64,000 bases of DNA from an uncultured Flavobacteriaceae bacterium (GTDB taxonomy: Bacteria > Bacteroidota > Bacteroidia > Flavobacteriales > Flavobacteriaceae): contig CAJJAZ010000006.1 of the NCBI GenBank assembly GCA_905182295.1, positions 1-64,000 on the forward strand, read 5' to 3'. The position numbers were made by a program, and so were the translations under genes. Shown here one piece after another: positions 31,067-41,284 of this stretch (position 1 is the stretch's first letter; each line of letters opens with the position of its first letter). The notes beneath the pieces were generated by a model, which was not told where the DNA came from, made no database searches, and saw only the letters and a program-made list of their open reading frames with translations.

Positions 31067-33039
31067 GAAAAATAATTCTTTTTACTTTTTTGTTCATTAG
31101 CTCCCAAGGGATACTGTTTGGTCAAGATTTTTCTTTTTCAATGTTAGCTACTGAAGATCCTGTGCAATGGACGCCCTCTATAGTTAAAGAAAATGACAGT
31201 ATATACGTGATTTCATTAATTGGCGCTATTGAAAAAGACTGGCATTTGTATTCTCAATTTTCGCCAGAGGGTGGTTCTCAGCCTGCGATTTTTAATTATG
31301 ATAATCAGAAGGATTCCTTTTTGTTGTTAGGCAGTACTGAAGAAAACAAGACATACAGTGAATATTCTGATGTTTTTAATGTCACAGAGCTTTTTTTTAA
31401 AGACAGTGTAGTCTTTAAACAACGTTTAAAAATTAAAGATAGCACGCTTTCAGAAATTTCATTTTCAATAGATTACCAAGTCTGTAAAGAAGTTTGTATT
31501 CCAAATATAGTTCGCTTTACAGTTGCTTTGGAAACCGGAAAAGAAGTTACGGCACAAGCAGCTGCTATTAATAATGCGGACCAAGAAAAAACAGCTTCTT
31601 TGCTTTTAGCCCTTAAATCGAAAGATCGATTAGGGTCTTTATTATCAAAAGAAGAAGAGGCAGGAGTGAATGGTTGGTGGAAGATTTTTTTATTGGGAAT
31701 GCTTGGAGGTTTTATTGCTCTGCTTACACCATGTGTTTTCCCTATGATTCCATTGACGGTGTCTTTTTTTACTAAAAGTTCCGATAATAAAAGAAAAGGA
31801 ATCACAAATGCGCTCTGGTATGGATTTTTTATAGTGCTTATCTATGTTTTACTATCACTTCCCTTTCATTTATTTAATTCACTAGATGCTCAAATTCTAA
31901 ACACTATAGCCACAAATATCTGGTTAAACCTCTTATTTTTTGTCATATTTATATTCTTCGCAGGCTCATTTTTTGGTTTTTACGAATTAAATTTACCTGC
32001 CTCATGGAGCAATAAAATAGATGCTTCTGCCTCAAGAATTGGCGGTGTGGTAGGCGTGTTTTTTATGGCGCTCACCCTTGCCTTGGTCTCTTTTTCATGT
32101 ACAGGTCCTATTTTAGGTGGGCTCCTAGGGAGTACTACCTTAGCAGGTGGAGATGTAGCGACTAATTTAACTGTGGGAATGTTTGGTTTTGGATTGGCAT
32201 TGGCTTTGCCTTTTGCCTTGTTTGCGCTGTTTCCTGGTTTATTGAGTGGTTTACCAAAATCAGGTGGCTGGATGATAACCGTAAAGGTATTCTTAGGATT
32301 TCTAGAGTTAGGATTGGCATTTAAGTTTTTGTCAAATGCAGATTTAGTAGGACATTGGGGCATTCTTAAGCGAGAAATTTTCTTAGGAATTTGGTTGTTA
32401 CTGTCTATTGGATTGGCAGCCTATTTATTGGGGGTATTCGACAAGGTGAAAAAGCCCATTCATTGGTCTAGATATCCTTGGATTGCCGGATCCATAGTTT
32501 TTGGGGCGTTTTTATTATTGGGAATTTTCAAAAAACAAGACCTTGCTTGGTTAAGCGGTTTTCCTCCCCCAAGTTTTTACAGTGTTTACGCCCAAGAGTC
32601 TGACTGTCCTCTAGGACTAAATTGTTACAAAGATTTTGAGACAGGGTGGCGTGTAGCTCAAGAAGAAAATAAACCTATTCTACTAGATTTCACAGGATGG
32701 GCTTGTGTGAATTGTAGGAGAATGGAAGAGAATGTTTGGAGTGATCCATCGGTTTTTTCATTGATTAACGAAGAATTTGTACTGATATCTTTATATGTAG
32801 ACGACCGCAAGGAACTCCCCCAATCAGATCAATTTGTTTTTACCTATCCAAGCGGCAGGCAAAAGCCTATTGAAACGATTGGTCAAAAATGGGGTACCTT
32901 TCAGACCGTTAATTTTAATGCAGCTTCTCAGCCTTATTATGTGCTTTTGTCTCCATCATTGGAAGTATTGGCTCCAGCGATTCAATATACAGACCTACCC
33001 ACCTACAGACAATGGCTTTTAGAAGCCTTAAATAAATAA
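31048..33039 (+). CDS. DsbD-like thiol:disulfide interchange protein
   Basis: A 663-residue protein with a signal peptide, an N-terminal periplasmic DsbD-alpha-like domain (residues 25-170, with CKEVCIPN), about eight membrane helices (210-500) carrying the redox pair Cys229 (LTPCVFPMIP) and Cys351 (SFSCTGPILGG), and a C-terminal thioredoxin domain with Cys553-Cys556 (WACVNCRRME). It passes electrons from cytoplasmic thioredoxin to periplasmic thiols, serving cytochrome c maturation or disulfide repair. All three Cys pairs of a DsbD are present. It overlaps tilS by 19 bp. Confidence 0.93.
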   Translation: MFQDFIRKIILFTFLFISSQGILFGQDFSFSMLATEDPVQWTPSIVKENDSIYVISLIGAIEKDWHLYSQFSPEGGSQPAIFNYDNQKDSFLLLGSTEENKTYSEYSDVFNVTELFFKDSVVFKQRLKIKDSTLSEISFSIDYQVCKEVCIPNIVRFTVALETGKEVTAQAAAINNADQEKTASLLLALKSKDRLGSLLSKEEEAGVNGWWKIFLLGMLGGFIALLTPCVFPMIPLTVSFFTKSSDNKRKGITNALWYGFFIVLIYVLLSLPFHLFNSLDAQILNTIATNIWLNLLFFVIFIFFAGSFFGFYELNLPASWSNKIDASASRIGGVVGVFFMALTLALVSFSCTGPILGGLLGSTTLAGGDVATNLTVGMFGFGLALALPFALFALFPGLLSGLPKSGGWMITVKVFLGFLELGLAFKFLSNADLVGHWGILKREIFLGIWLLLSIGLAAYLLGVFDKVKKPIHWSRYPWIAGSIVFGAFLLLGIFKKQDLAWLSGFPPPSFYSVYAQESDCPLGLNCYKDFETGWRVAQEENKPILLDFTGWACVNCRRMEENVWSDPSVFSLINEEFVLISLYVDDRKELPQSDQFVFTYPSGRQKPIETIGQKWGTFQTVNFNAASQPYYVLLSPSLEVLAPAIQYTDLPTYRQWLLEALNK

Positions 33040-33072
33040 GTTATTTACGCGTACTGACTAGATTGTATATTT

Positions 33073-35451
33073 ATGAAAAACATTAAACGAATTTTAGTTT
33101 CTATTGTACTCATTGCTTTTATATTTTTAATTGTAGCTGTTATTGCAGTACAGATAATGGCACCAAATTATAAAGGAACCCAACAATTAGAAGGATTATC
33201 AGAGGAAGTTCAAGTGTACTATGACACCTATGGAGTACCACATATTTATGGACAAACTGAAGAGGACGCATTCAGGTCTCTGGGCTATGTTCATGCTCAA
33301 GACAGGCTTTGGCAAATGGAAGTACTCAGAAGAATTGGTTCTGGTAGGCTTTCTGAACTCTTCGGAGCAGATTTAATAGATACAGACCGTCTTTTTCTCA
33401 CTTTAGGGATAGACGCATCTAGCGAAAAAGCAGTAGCTCAACTAGACACATCTAGTCCTGAATATAAACTGTCACTGGCTTATTTAGAAGGGGTAAATAA
33501 GTTTGTTACTGATGGAAGCACTCCAGTGGAATTTTATTTAACAGGAACGGAAAAAACACTTTTTGAATTAAAAGATATATACAACACCCTTGGTTATATG
33601 TCATTTAGTTTTGCTGTAGCCCAGAGGACTGACCCCCTTTTATCTAATATATACCATACACTTGGCACAGCTTATCTCAATGATTTGGAGATTGATTTTG
33701 ATCCAAATACGGTATCCATACCTGTTTTTACTACGGTAGAAGATCAAATAGCAGCGCTTTTGGATAAAGTTCCAGCCCCACAATTTATTGGCAGTAATGC
33801 CTGGGTGATTGGGGCAGGAAAAACCAAAAATGGTGCAGTTATTCTTGCCAACGATCCTCATATTGGCTATGCACAACCCTCAGTATGGTTTGAGGCCCAC
33901 ATTGAGACGCCTCAATATGAAAACTATGGATATCACTTGGCTGGTATACCATTTCCTCTTTTGGCACATAATAGGAAAATGGGCTATGGAATCACTATGT
34001 TTGAGAACGACGACATTGATTTTTATCAGACCCAATTACATGTTACAGACAGCAATGCTTACTTGTATGAAGGGGAGTGGCTCCCTTTTCAATTACAAGA
34101 AAAACAGATTAAAGTCAAAGACGCCAATCCAATTTCTTTCCAAGTAAAATCTACCCTACACGGTCCTTTAATGAATGATGTTATTGGTGGTGTGGCATTA
34201 GATAAACCTTTAAGTATGTCTTGGGTGTACACCCAAAGGCCAAATAAAGTGCTCAATGCCCTGTATAGCATATCACATGCAGTAGACAAGAATTCATTCA
34301 AAGCAGCTTTGCCCAACATACATGCGCCTGGCCTTAATGTGATGTATGGAGATAGCGAAGGAAATATTGCTTGGTGGGCCACAGCAGCACTTTACGAACT
34401 TCCATCCGGCACATCTTCTAAATTTGTTTTGGACGGTTCCACTGCAGCACAAGAAAAATTAAGATTTACAGACTTTTCTGAAAATCCTATGTCTGAAAAC
34501 CCACCTTGGAACTATGTGTATTCTGCCAATAACGCCCCCTTATTTCCTTCGGGAAAAACATACCCTGGATATTACTTACCTGAAAATAGGGCCAAGAGAA
34601 TTGTACAACTCTTAGATCCAAAAAGTGATTGGGATAAATCCAGTGTTTCAGAGATGATTTTAGACCACACCTCTTCCGTAAACCCGGGCATTATAGCAGA
34701 CTTTAATAGGGCGTTAAAAGAAGATTCCTCATTTTTTGCTTCTTTAACTTCTGACGAACAATGGGCTTACAATGATTTGCAATCTTGGGAAGGTGATTAT
34801 CCAGAAACAACTACAGCAGCTGCATTATTTCACAAGTGGGAATATTATTTTTTAAAGGCGGTATTCTTTGATGAGCTCGGAGAAACCCAATTTAAAGCCA
34901 TTCAAACCACGCATTTTTTTAAAAGGGCTATAGCGCCTATGGCCAAAAAGGCAGAGAGTATATGGTTTGACAACAGCAAAACTGCTGAAATAGAAACTAA
35001 AAGTGAATTGTTGAAATCCTCCTTCAAATTAGCTTTCAAAGACCTTTCAGATGGTTTTGGAACTGATCCAAAACAATGGAAATGGGGTAAAATACATACC
35101 GTAGAACACGAACATCCTATTGGTGAAATTGCAGCTTTAAGAAGTTTTTTTAATGTAGGACCTTTTCCAATTAGTGGCGCTAAGGAAGTCATTAATAATA
35201 CTGGTTTTAGTTATACCGAGGCAGGTGGGTTTAAAGCGAATCAAGGTCCTTCTACCAGAAGGGTGATCGATTTTTCAGACATTGAACATGCGCTAGGGAT
35301 TTTGCCTACCGGGCAATCAGGAAATCCGTTTAGCGCTCACTATGAAGATCAGGCACAGCTATACAGAAATGGTGGTTTTAGAACCCTGCTGCTCAATAAA
35401 GAGGAAATTATTGGTCAGTCTTCTAAATTAGTGTTAAAGTCCTCAAAATAA
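33073..35451 (+). CDS. Penicillin acylase-family Ntn hydrolase
   Basis: A 792-residue envelope protein. An N-terminal hydrophobic segment (residues 5-30) acts as signal or anchor. The family fold follows: YDTYGVPHIYG and DAFRSLGYVHAQDRLWQME in part (GYVHAQDRLWQME), then GSNAWVIG, where Ser241 is the expected nucleophile, released as the new N terminus after self-cleavage into alpha and beta chains. Relatives hydrolyse penicillins or acyl-homoserine lactones; the natural substrate here is not known. The gene starts 33 bp after dsbD. Key residues look intact. Confidence 0.93.
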   Translation: MKNIKRILVSIVLIAFIFLIVAVIAVQIMAPNYKGTQQLEGLSEEVQVYYDTYGVPHIYGQTEEDAFRSLGYVHAQDRLWQMEVLRRIGSGRLSELFGADLIDTDRLFLTLGIDASSEKAVAQLDTSSPEYKLSLAYLEGVNKFVTDGSTPVEFYLTGTEKTLFELKDIYNTLGYMSFSFAVAQRTDPLLSNIYHTLGTAYLNDLEIDFDPNTVSIPVFTTVEDQIAALLDKVPAPQFIGSNAWVIGAGKTKNGAVILANDPHIGYAQPSVWFEAHIETPQYENYGYHLAGIPFPLLAHNRKMGYGITMFENDDIDFYQTQLHVTDSNAYLYEGEWLPFQLQEKQIKVKDANPISFQVKSTLHGPLMNDVIGGVALDKPLSMSWVYTQRPNKVLNALYSISHAVDKNSFKAALPNIHAPGLNVMYGDSEGNIAWWATAALYELPSGTSSKFVLDGSTAAQEKLRFTDFSENPMSENPPWNYVYSANNAPLFPSGKTYPGYYLPENRAKRIVQLLDPKSDWDKSSVSEMILDHTSSVNPGIIADFNRALKEDSSFFASLTSDEQWAYNDLQSWEGDYPETTTAAALFHKWEYYFLKAVFFDELGETQFKAIQTTHFFKRAIAPMAKKAESIWFDNSKTAEIETKSELLKSSFKLAFKDLSDGFGTDPKQWKWGKIHTVEHEHPIGEIAALRSFFNVGPFPISGAKEVINNTGFSYTEAGGFKANQGPSTRRVIDFSDIEHALGILPTGQSGNPFSAHYEDQAQLYRNGGFRTLLLNKEEIIGQSSKLVLKSSK

Positions 35452-35550
35452 ATTTGCCTTAAAATTCATTTATCCCAGTCAGTTAGCCTTTTATAGAGCT
35501 GCTTCTTACCCATACACACTTTTAGCTACCTTATATAAAAATATATAGGG

Positions 35551-37119
35551 ATGCTTACAAAACTGTATGGAAGTGCTGTATTTGGAATTAGTGCAGTAAC
35601 CATTACTATAGAAGTACATATAGCCATTGGTATAGGGTATCATTTGGTTGGAATGCCAGATAATGCAGTCAAAGAGAGCCATTATAGGATAGCAGCAGCG
35701 CTTTTAAACAACGGTTATAGAATTCCAGGCAAGAAGATTACGATTAATATGGCTCCTGCAGCCTTGAAAAAAGAGGGGGCTGCTTACGACCTCACGCTGG
35801 CTTTCGGAATATTATTAGCCTCTTTGCAGTTAAAAGCAGTTGATTCAAAAGATTACTTAATCATGGGAGAACTTTCCTTAGACGGAAGCATTTTACCCGT
35901 AAAAGGCGTTTTGGCTATGGCCATTCAAGCTTTGGAAGAAGGCTTTAAAGGGATTGTAATTCCCAAGGAAAACGATGCAGAAGCTGGATTAATTGAAGGG
36001 ATCGATATTATTGGGGTGTCACACCTTACGGAAGTAGTTCACTTTTTTAGCCATGCGTCTCATCAGGTGTCATTTTCTAATAGGCAGACGTCTAATAACA
36101 ATATTAATGGGGAAGGCCTTGAAGGTCAAAAAACAATGCGTTCTAAAATAAATAGGCCCTCGTTTTGTTTCAGTGAAGTTAAAGGACAGGAAGGTGTTAA
36201 GCGCGCTATGGAAGTAGCAGCAGCAGGAGGGCATAATATTTTATTGATTGGACCTCCTGGAGCAGGCAAAACGATGATTTCTAAAAGGCTTCCATCCATT
36301 TTACCGGAGATGAATTTTCAAGAGGCCTTGGAAACCACAAAGATTCATTCTGTAGCAGGAATATTGGAAACCCATGGATTATTAAGTCAGCGTCCATTTA
36401 GAAGCCCCCACCATTCTATTTCAGATGTAGCCCTAGTAGGAGGGGGGAGCTTTCCCCAACCAGGTGAAATTTCTCTGGCCCATAATGGGGTGCTTTTTTT
36501 GGATGAGCTACCAGAATTTAAGAAGGGTGTTCTAGAGGTATTAAGACAACCCTTAGAAGACCGTAAAATAACGATATCTCGGGCCAAATACACCATAAGC
36601 TATCCGGCTAGTTTTATGCTCGTGGCTAGTATGAATCCAAGTCCATCTGGTCATTTTTCTAGCCAAAACTCATTGTATGAATCTAGCGTTCACGATGCCC
36701 AAAGGTATGTTTCAAAGATTTCTGGGCCTCTTTTAGACAGGATAGACATTCAATTAGAAGTTCAAGCGGTTTCTTATGAAAAGTTATCAGGAGCGTCCGC
36801 GTCAGAGACGAGTGCTATTATTTTAGAGCGTGTAAAGAAATCTAGAGATATTCAATTGAATCGTTTTAAAACCATTGAAGGGGTCTTTCACAATGCACAA
36901 ATGGATATTAAAGAGATTCAACTATTTTGCACTTTGAATCCTGAAAGTCAGTTTATTATTAAAGCAGCTATGAAGCGGTTGCGTTTTTCTGCTCGGGCTT
37001 ACAACCGTATTATTAAAGTAGCCCGAACCATTGCAGATTTAGAGGGCGCTATTGATATTCAAAGTGCGCACATTGCTGAAGCTGTTCAATACAGAACCAT
37101 GGATAGGAATACCTTTTAA
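35551..37119 (+). CDS. YifB-family Mg-chelatase-like AAA+ ATPase (ComM-like)
   Basis: A 522-residue protein with an N-terminal Lon-type substrate domain (residues 1-170, MPDNAVKES and GELSLDGSILPVKG), an AAA+ core with Walker A GPPGAGKT (near residue 235), Walker B LFLDELPEF and the family motif FRSPHHSISDVALVGGG, and a C-terminal Mg_chelatase_C domain (FSARAYNRIIKVARTIADL in part: SARAYNRIIKVARTI). The homologue ComM is a branch-migration helicase in natural transformation. Length matches the family. It stands alone between the acylase and ilvD. Confidence 0.95.
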   Translation: MLTKLYGSAVFGISAVTITIEVHIAIGIGYHLVGMPDNAVKESHYRIAAALLNNGYRIPGKKITINMAPAALKKEGAAYDLTLAFGILLASLQLKAVDSKDYLIMGELSLDGSILPVKGVLAMAIQALEEGFKGIVIPKENDAEAGLIEGIDIIGVSHLTEVVHFFSHASHQVSFSNRQTSNNNINGEGLEGQKTMRSKINRPSFCFSEVKGQEGVKRAMEVAAAGGHNILLIGPPGAGKTMISKRLPSILPEMNFQEALETTKIHSVAGILETHGLLSQRPFRSPHHSISDVALVGGGSFPQPGEISLAHNGVLFLDELPEFKKGVLEVLRQPLEDRKITISRAKYTISYPASFMLVASMNPSPSGHFSSQNSLYESSVHDAQRYVSKISGPLLDRIDIQLEVQAVSYEKLSGASASETSAIILERVKKSRDIQLNRFKTIEGVFHNAQMDIKEIQLFCTLNPESQFIIKAAMKRLRFSARAYNRIIKVARTIADLEGAIDIQSAHIAEAVQYRTMDRNTF

Positions 37120-37261
37120 CAATATATACGGTTAATTTATTAAATTGAATATGATAAAAAAATCGCATTAAACTTCTCATTTTCAGCATTTTGAATTGTA
37201 TTTAATGAACTTGAATGCAGCCCAATACAATAAGACCGCTTCTCTGAGAGTGAGAATAGGT

Positions 37262-37284
37262 TAAATTTGATAGTTAAATCAAAT
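37262..37284 (+). promoter_or_regulatory. ilv operon -7 element overlapping an inverted repeat
   Basis: TAAATTTG (37262-37269) is a perfect -7 element. ATTTGAT (37265-37271) and ATCAAAT (37278-37284) are inverted around AGTTAA, right over the expected transcription start. A repressor bound here would block ilv transcription. Upstream, CTCTGAGAG (37242-37250) is a further dyad. Confidence 0.5.
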
Positions 37285-37308
37285 AGAATATTATAATCTT
37301 ACGCTCAT

Positions 37309-38991
37309 ATGGCAAAAGAATTAAATAAATACAGTAAAAACGTTACCCAGGATCCTACCCAGCCAGCCTCTCAAGCAATGCTTCATGCTATTGGTCTCTC
37401 TAAAGAAGACCTTAAAAAACCAATGATAGGAATTGGGAGTACAGGATATGAGGGAAATCCTTGTAATATGCATTTGAATGACCTAGCTAAAGAAGTGAAG
37501 CTCGGAGTTCAGAAAGCCAATCTTACCGGACTTATTTTTAATACCATTGGGGTAAGTGATGGCATTTCTATGGGGACCTTTGGAATGCGCTATTCATTGC
37601 CCTCTAGGGATATCATTGCAGATTCTATGGAAACTGTTGTTCAGGCAATGAACTATGATGGTTTGGCAACAATAGTAGGCTGTGATAAAAATATGCCAGG
37701 TGCTTTAATGGCTATGATAAGATTGAATAGGCCTTCTATAATGGTCTACGGAGGAACTATAGCCTCTGGTTGTGCAAGAGGGAAAAAATTAGATGTTGTG
37801 TCTGCTTTTGAAGCATGGGGAGAGAAAGTAGCTGGGACTATAGATGAAGAAGCTTATCAGGAGGTTATTGAAAATGCCTGCCCTGGAGCTGGTGCTTGTG
37901 GTGGAATGTACACCGCAAACACAATGGCTAGTGCTATTGAAGCTTTGGGCATGACCTTGCCGTATAATTCTTCTAATCCTGCCACAGGTAATGAGAAACC
38001 TTTGGATTGCGTGGCATCGGGCGAAGCCCTTGGATTGTTAATAGAAAAAGATTTAAAACCTTTAGATATAATCACCAAAAAGTCTTTAGAAAATGCGGTG
38101 AAACTAATCATCGTTTTAGGAGGCTCTACCAATGCAGTATTGCACTTTTTGGCTATTGCAAAAACTGCACAAATAGACTTTACGCTAGAAGACTTTACTA
38201 GAATTTCTAGTGAAACGCCATTCCTTGCAGACCTTAAGCCTAGTGGTAAATATCTCATGGTAGATTTACATCGTGTGGGAGGTATACCAGCAGTGATGAA
38301 ATTTATGCTTCAAAATGCTATGCTTCACGGAGATTGTATGACGGTTACTGGAAAAACAATTGCAGAAAACCTCAAATCTGTTCCAGACCTTTTAAAAGAC
38401 CAAGATGTAATAAGACCTCTAAATGCACCAATAAAAGAAACGGGACATATTAGAATTCTATACGGAAACCTTGCGGAAGAGGGCGCGGTAGCTAAAATCA
38501 CAGGAAAAGAAGGGGTGTATTTTCGAGGCCCTGCGAAAGTATACGATGGAGAATTTTTAGCCAATGATGGTATAAAAGCAGGAGAAGTTAAAAAAGGAGA
38601 TGTGGTGGTGATTCGTTACGAAGGCCCTAAGGGAGGTCCAGGAATGCCAGAAATGTTAAAGCCTACTGCAGCCATTATGGGTGCAGGTCTTGGTAAAGAG
38701 GTCGCTTTAATTACAGATGGACGTTTTTCTGGAGGTACCCACGGATTTGTAGTAGGGCATGTAGTACCTGAAGCGCAGGTTGGAGGAACCATTGGATTGG
38801 TTCAAGATGGAGACATCATTACCATAGATGCTAACTCAAACACTATTTCGCTAGATATAGATGTAGCGGAACTCAACAAGCGGAAAGCGACCTGGGTAGC
38901 CCCTAAACTTAAAGTCAGTAGTGGTAGCTTATATAAATTTGCTAACATAGTTTCTTCTGCATCGAAGGGATGTGTAACAGACGTTTTTTAA
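37309..38991 (+). CDS. ilvD: Dihydroxy-acid dehydratase
   Basis: A 560-residue Fe-S enzyme that turns 2,3-dihydroxy-isovalerate and dihydroxy-methylvalerate into the keto acids for valine and isoleucine. Cluster-binding Cys are visible in [16 protein letters not shown] and [16 protein letters not shown]; the C-terminal [17 protein letters not shown] and PEA motifs are complete. Length is standard. It is the first gene of ilvDBNC, with 12 bp to ilvB. A -7 element and an inverted repeat lie about 25-47 bp before the ATG. Confidence 0.96.
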   Translation: MAKELNKYSKNVTQDPTQPASQAMLHAIGLSKEDLKKPMIGIGSTGYEGNPCNMHLNDLAKEVKLGVQKANLTGLIFNTIGVSDGISMGTFGMRYSLPSRDIIADSMETVVQAMNYDGLATIVGCDKNMPGALMAMIRLNRPSIMVYGGTIASGCARGKKLDVVSAFEAWGEKVAGTIDEEAYQEVIENACPGAGACGGMYTANTMASAIEALGMTLPYNSSNPATGNEKPLDCVASGEALGLLIEKDLKPLDIITKKSLENAVKLIIVLGGSTNAVLHFLAIAKTAQIDFTLEDFTRISSETPFLADLKPSGKYLMVDLHRVGGIPAVMKFMLQNAMLHGDCMTVTGKTIAENLKSVPDLLKDQDVIRPLNAPIKETGHIRILYGNLAEEGAVAKITGKEGVYFRGPAKVYDGEFLANDGIKAGEVKKGDVVVIRYEGPKGGPGMPEMLKPTAAIMGAGLGKEVALITDGRFSGGTHGFVVGHVVPEAQVGGTIGLVQDGDIITIDANSNTISLDIDVAELNKRKATWVAPKLKVSSGSLYKFANIVSSASKGCVTDVF

Positions 38992-39003
38992 TAAATTAGG
39001 CAA

Positions 39004-40719
39004 ATGACAACAACAACAAATCCATCTAAAAAAATGAAGATCTCTGGAGCAGAGGCCATTATTCATTGTCTCTTGGCAGAGGGAGTAGATCTTATATACG
39101 GTTATCCTGGTGGTGCTATTATGCCGGTATATGATGAATTGTATAAATTTCAGGACAAACTTACCCATATACTTACTAGGCACGAACAAGGGGCTACTCA
39201 TGCAGCTCAGGGTTACGCAAGAGTGAGTGGAAAGGTAGGGGTAGCCATTGCTACTTCAGGGCCAGGCGCTACCAATTTAGTGACTGGATTGGCAGACGCT
39301 CAAATAGATTCTACTCCAATGGTTTGTATTACTGGCCAGGTAGCAAGACATTTATTGGGTACAGATGCCTTTCAAGAAACAGATATTATTGGTATATCTA
39401 CCCCAGTAACCAAGTGGAATTATCAAATCACTGAAGCGAGTGAAATACCTGAGATTTTGGCTAAGGCTTTCTATATTGCCCGATCTGGCAGACCTGGGCC
39501 AGTATTGATTGATATTACTAAAAACGCACAATTTGAGTCTTTAGATTTTAAATATGAGAAATGTACTAAGGTAAGGAGTTATATCCCTACTCCTGTGGCC
39601 TCCAAAGAAAGTTTGTCTGAAGCAGCTGCATTGATCAATGCGGCTGAGAAACCATTTATCATTTTTGGGCAAGGGGTTATATTGTCAGAGGGCGAAAAAG
39701 AATTAAAGGATTTTGTAGAAAAATCAGGTATACCTGCTGCTTGGACCGTATTAGGATTGTCTGCATTAGAGACCAGCCACCCCTTAAATGTGGGTATGGT
39801 AGGAATGCATGGTAATTACGGTCCAAATATGCTCACCAATGAGTGCGATGTATTAATAGCCATTGGCATGCGTTTTGACGACAGGGTGACAGGAAATTTA
39901 GAGACTTACGCCAAGCAAGCTAAATTGATTCATTTTGAGATTGATCCAGCAGAGGTAGATAAGAACGTAAAGACTGCTGTAGCAGTTCTTGGAGACGCTA
40001 AGGTAAGTCTAAGAGAGATACTCCCATTAATTGATGAGAACAGCCATGAAGCTTGGTTAGAGAATTTCCATAAGCACTATGAGATTGAGTACGAAGAAGT
40101 CATTAAAAACGAGATATACCCTACCAAGTCTGGCCTCACTATGGGAGAAGCCATTAGAATACTCAATGAAAAAAGCGGAAATAATGCTGTAATAGTTACA
40201 GATGTAGGGCAACACCAGATGGTGGCTTGTAGGTATGCTGGCTTTTCTCAAACAAAAAGCAATGTAACTTCAGGAGGTTTAGGAACTATGGGCTTTGCAC
40301 TTCCTGCTGCCATTGGCGCAAAAATGGGTGCTCCAGATAGAGAAGTAGTTGCTATTATTGGAGACGGAGGTTACCAAATGACCATCCAAGAATTAGGGAC
40401 TATTTTTCAAAATAAAACTGCCGTAAAAATCATGGTGCTCAACAACGAGCATCTTGGTATGGTAAGACAGTGGCAGGAGATGTTTTTCGAAAGCAGATAC
40501 GCTTCTACTGTGATGAGTAACCCAGACTTTGTTAAGATTGCTGCAGGTTACGACATTGAGGGAGCAAGAGTCAGTGAAAGAGATCAACTGGCTGGAGCCA
40601 TAGAAAAAATGATTACACATGAGGGTCCTTATTTTTTAGAGGTGTGTGTAGAAAATGAACATAACGTATTTCCAATGATACCCACTGGAGCATCCGTTTC
40701 AGAGATTAGACTAAAATAG
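39004..40719 (+). CDS. ilvB: Acetolactate synthase large subunit
   Basis: A 571-residue ThDP enzyme joining pyruvate to pyruvate or 2-oxobutyrate, the first common step to valine, leucine and isoleucine. The catalytic Glu lies in TRHEQGATHAAQGYARVSGK, seen in part as RHEQGATHAAQGYAR; the FAD region follows (MLGMHG-like GMVGMHGNYGPN), and the ThDP motif starts GDGGYQMTIQEL and ends NNEHLGMVRQWQ. It works with IlvN, 6 bp downstream. All catalytic motifs are present, and the length is typical of a biosynthetic (not catabolic AlsS) enzyme. Confidence 0.96.
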   Translation: MTTTTNPSKKMKISGAEAIIHCLLAEGVDLIYGYPGGAIMPVYDELYKFQDKLTHILTRHEQGATHAAQGYARVSGKVGVAIATSGPGATNLVTGLADAQIDSTPMVCITGQVARHLLGTDAFQETDIIGISTPVTKWNYQITEASEIPEILAKAFYIARSGRPGPVLIDITKNAQFESLDFKYEKCTKVRSYIPTPVASKESLSEAAALINAAEKPFIIFGQGVILSEGEKELKDFVEKSGIPAAWTVLGLSALETSHPLNVGMVGMHGNYGPNMLTNECDVLIAIGMRFDDRVTGNLETYAKQAKLIHFEIDPAEVDKNVKTAVAVLGDAKVSLREILPLIDENSHEAWLENFHKHYEIEYEEVIKNEIYPTKSGLTMGEAIRILNEKSGNNAVIVTDVGQHQMVACRYAGFSQTKSNVTSGGLGTMGFALPAAIGAKMGAPDREVVAIIGDGGYQMTIQELGTIFQNKTAVKIMVLNNEHLGMVRQWQEMFFESRYASTVMSNPDFVKIAAGYDIEGARVSERDQLAGAIEKMITHEGPYFLEVCVENEHNVFPMIPTGASVSEIRLK

Positions 40720-40725
40720 CACAAG

Positions 40726-41244
40726 ATGGAGAATACATGGTATACCATCTCTGTTTACTCAGAGAATAATGTTGGATTATTGAATAGAATATCAGGAATA
40801 TTCTTAAAGCGACACATTAACATAGAAAGCTTAAATGTCTCTAAATCAGAGATTGATAATGTATCTAAGTTTACGATAGTAGTATTTACTACACCCAAAT
40901 GGGTATATAATATTGTGGGGCAAATAGAAAAGCAGATTGAGGTGATTAAGGTGTTTTCTCATACAGATGAGGAGATTATTTATCAGGAGGCAGCCTTATT
41001 TAAAGTAAACTCAAGTTTGTTATTTGACGAAAGAGAGATACAAAACATCATAAAAGACAGCAATGCTCAAATAGTCACTGTTTCCAGAGACTTTTTTGTG
41101 ATTTCAAAATCAGGAAGAAGGTCTGAGGTAGACACGCTATACGATCAGTTAAAACCATTTGGTATTATGCAATTTGTTAGGTCTGGCAGAATTGCTGTGT
41201 CAAAATCAGAAATGCAGATATCGTCCTTGTTAAAGGACTTTTAA
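40726..41244 (+). CDS. ilvN: Acetolactate synthase small (regulatory) subunit
   Basis: A 172-residue protein with an N-terminal ACT domain (YTISVYSENNVGLLNRISGIF in part: SENNVGLLNRISGIF, residues 12-26) and a C-terminal ACT-like domain. It binds valine and feeds back on IlvB. The first domain keeps the Asn-Gly-rich loop for valine binding (NNVGLLNRI, in place of the usual N-x-P-G-V-L). It is 6 bp behind ilvB and 40 bp ahead of ilvC in the same operon. Size fits the IlvH/IlvN family. Confidence 0.95.
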   Translation: MENTWYTISVYSENNVGLLNRISGIFLKRHINIESLNVSKSEIDNVSKFTIVVFTTPKWVYNIVGQIEKQIEVIKVFSHTDEEIIYQEAALFKVNSSLLFDEREIQNIIKDSNAQIVTVSRDFFVISKSGRRSEVDTLYDQLKPFGIMQFVRSGRIAVSKSEMQISSLLKDF

Positions 41245-41284
41245 TAAAACAATTAAACGAATCATAACATAGAAATTTTTTATC

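Noticed and set aside
37120-37308. T-box or peptide attenuator before ilvD
   Set aside because: I found no T-box sequence, no leader peptide rich in Leu, Val or Ile codons and no terminator before the ATG.
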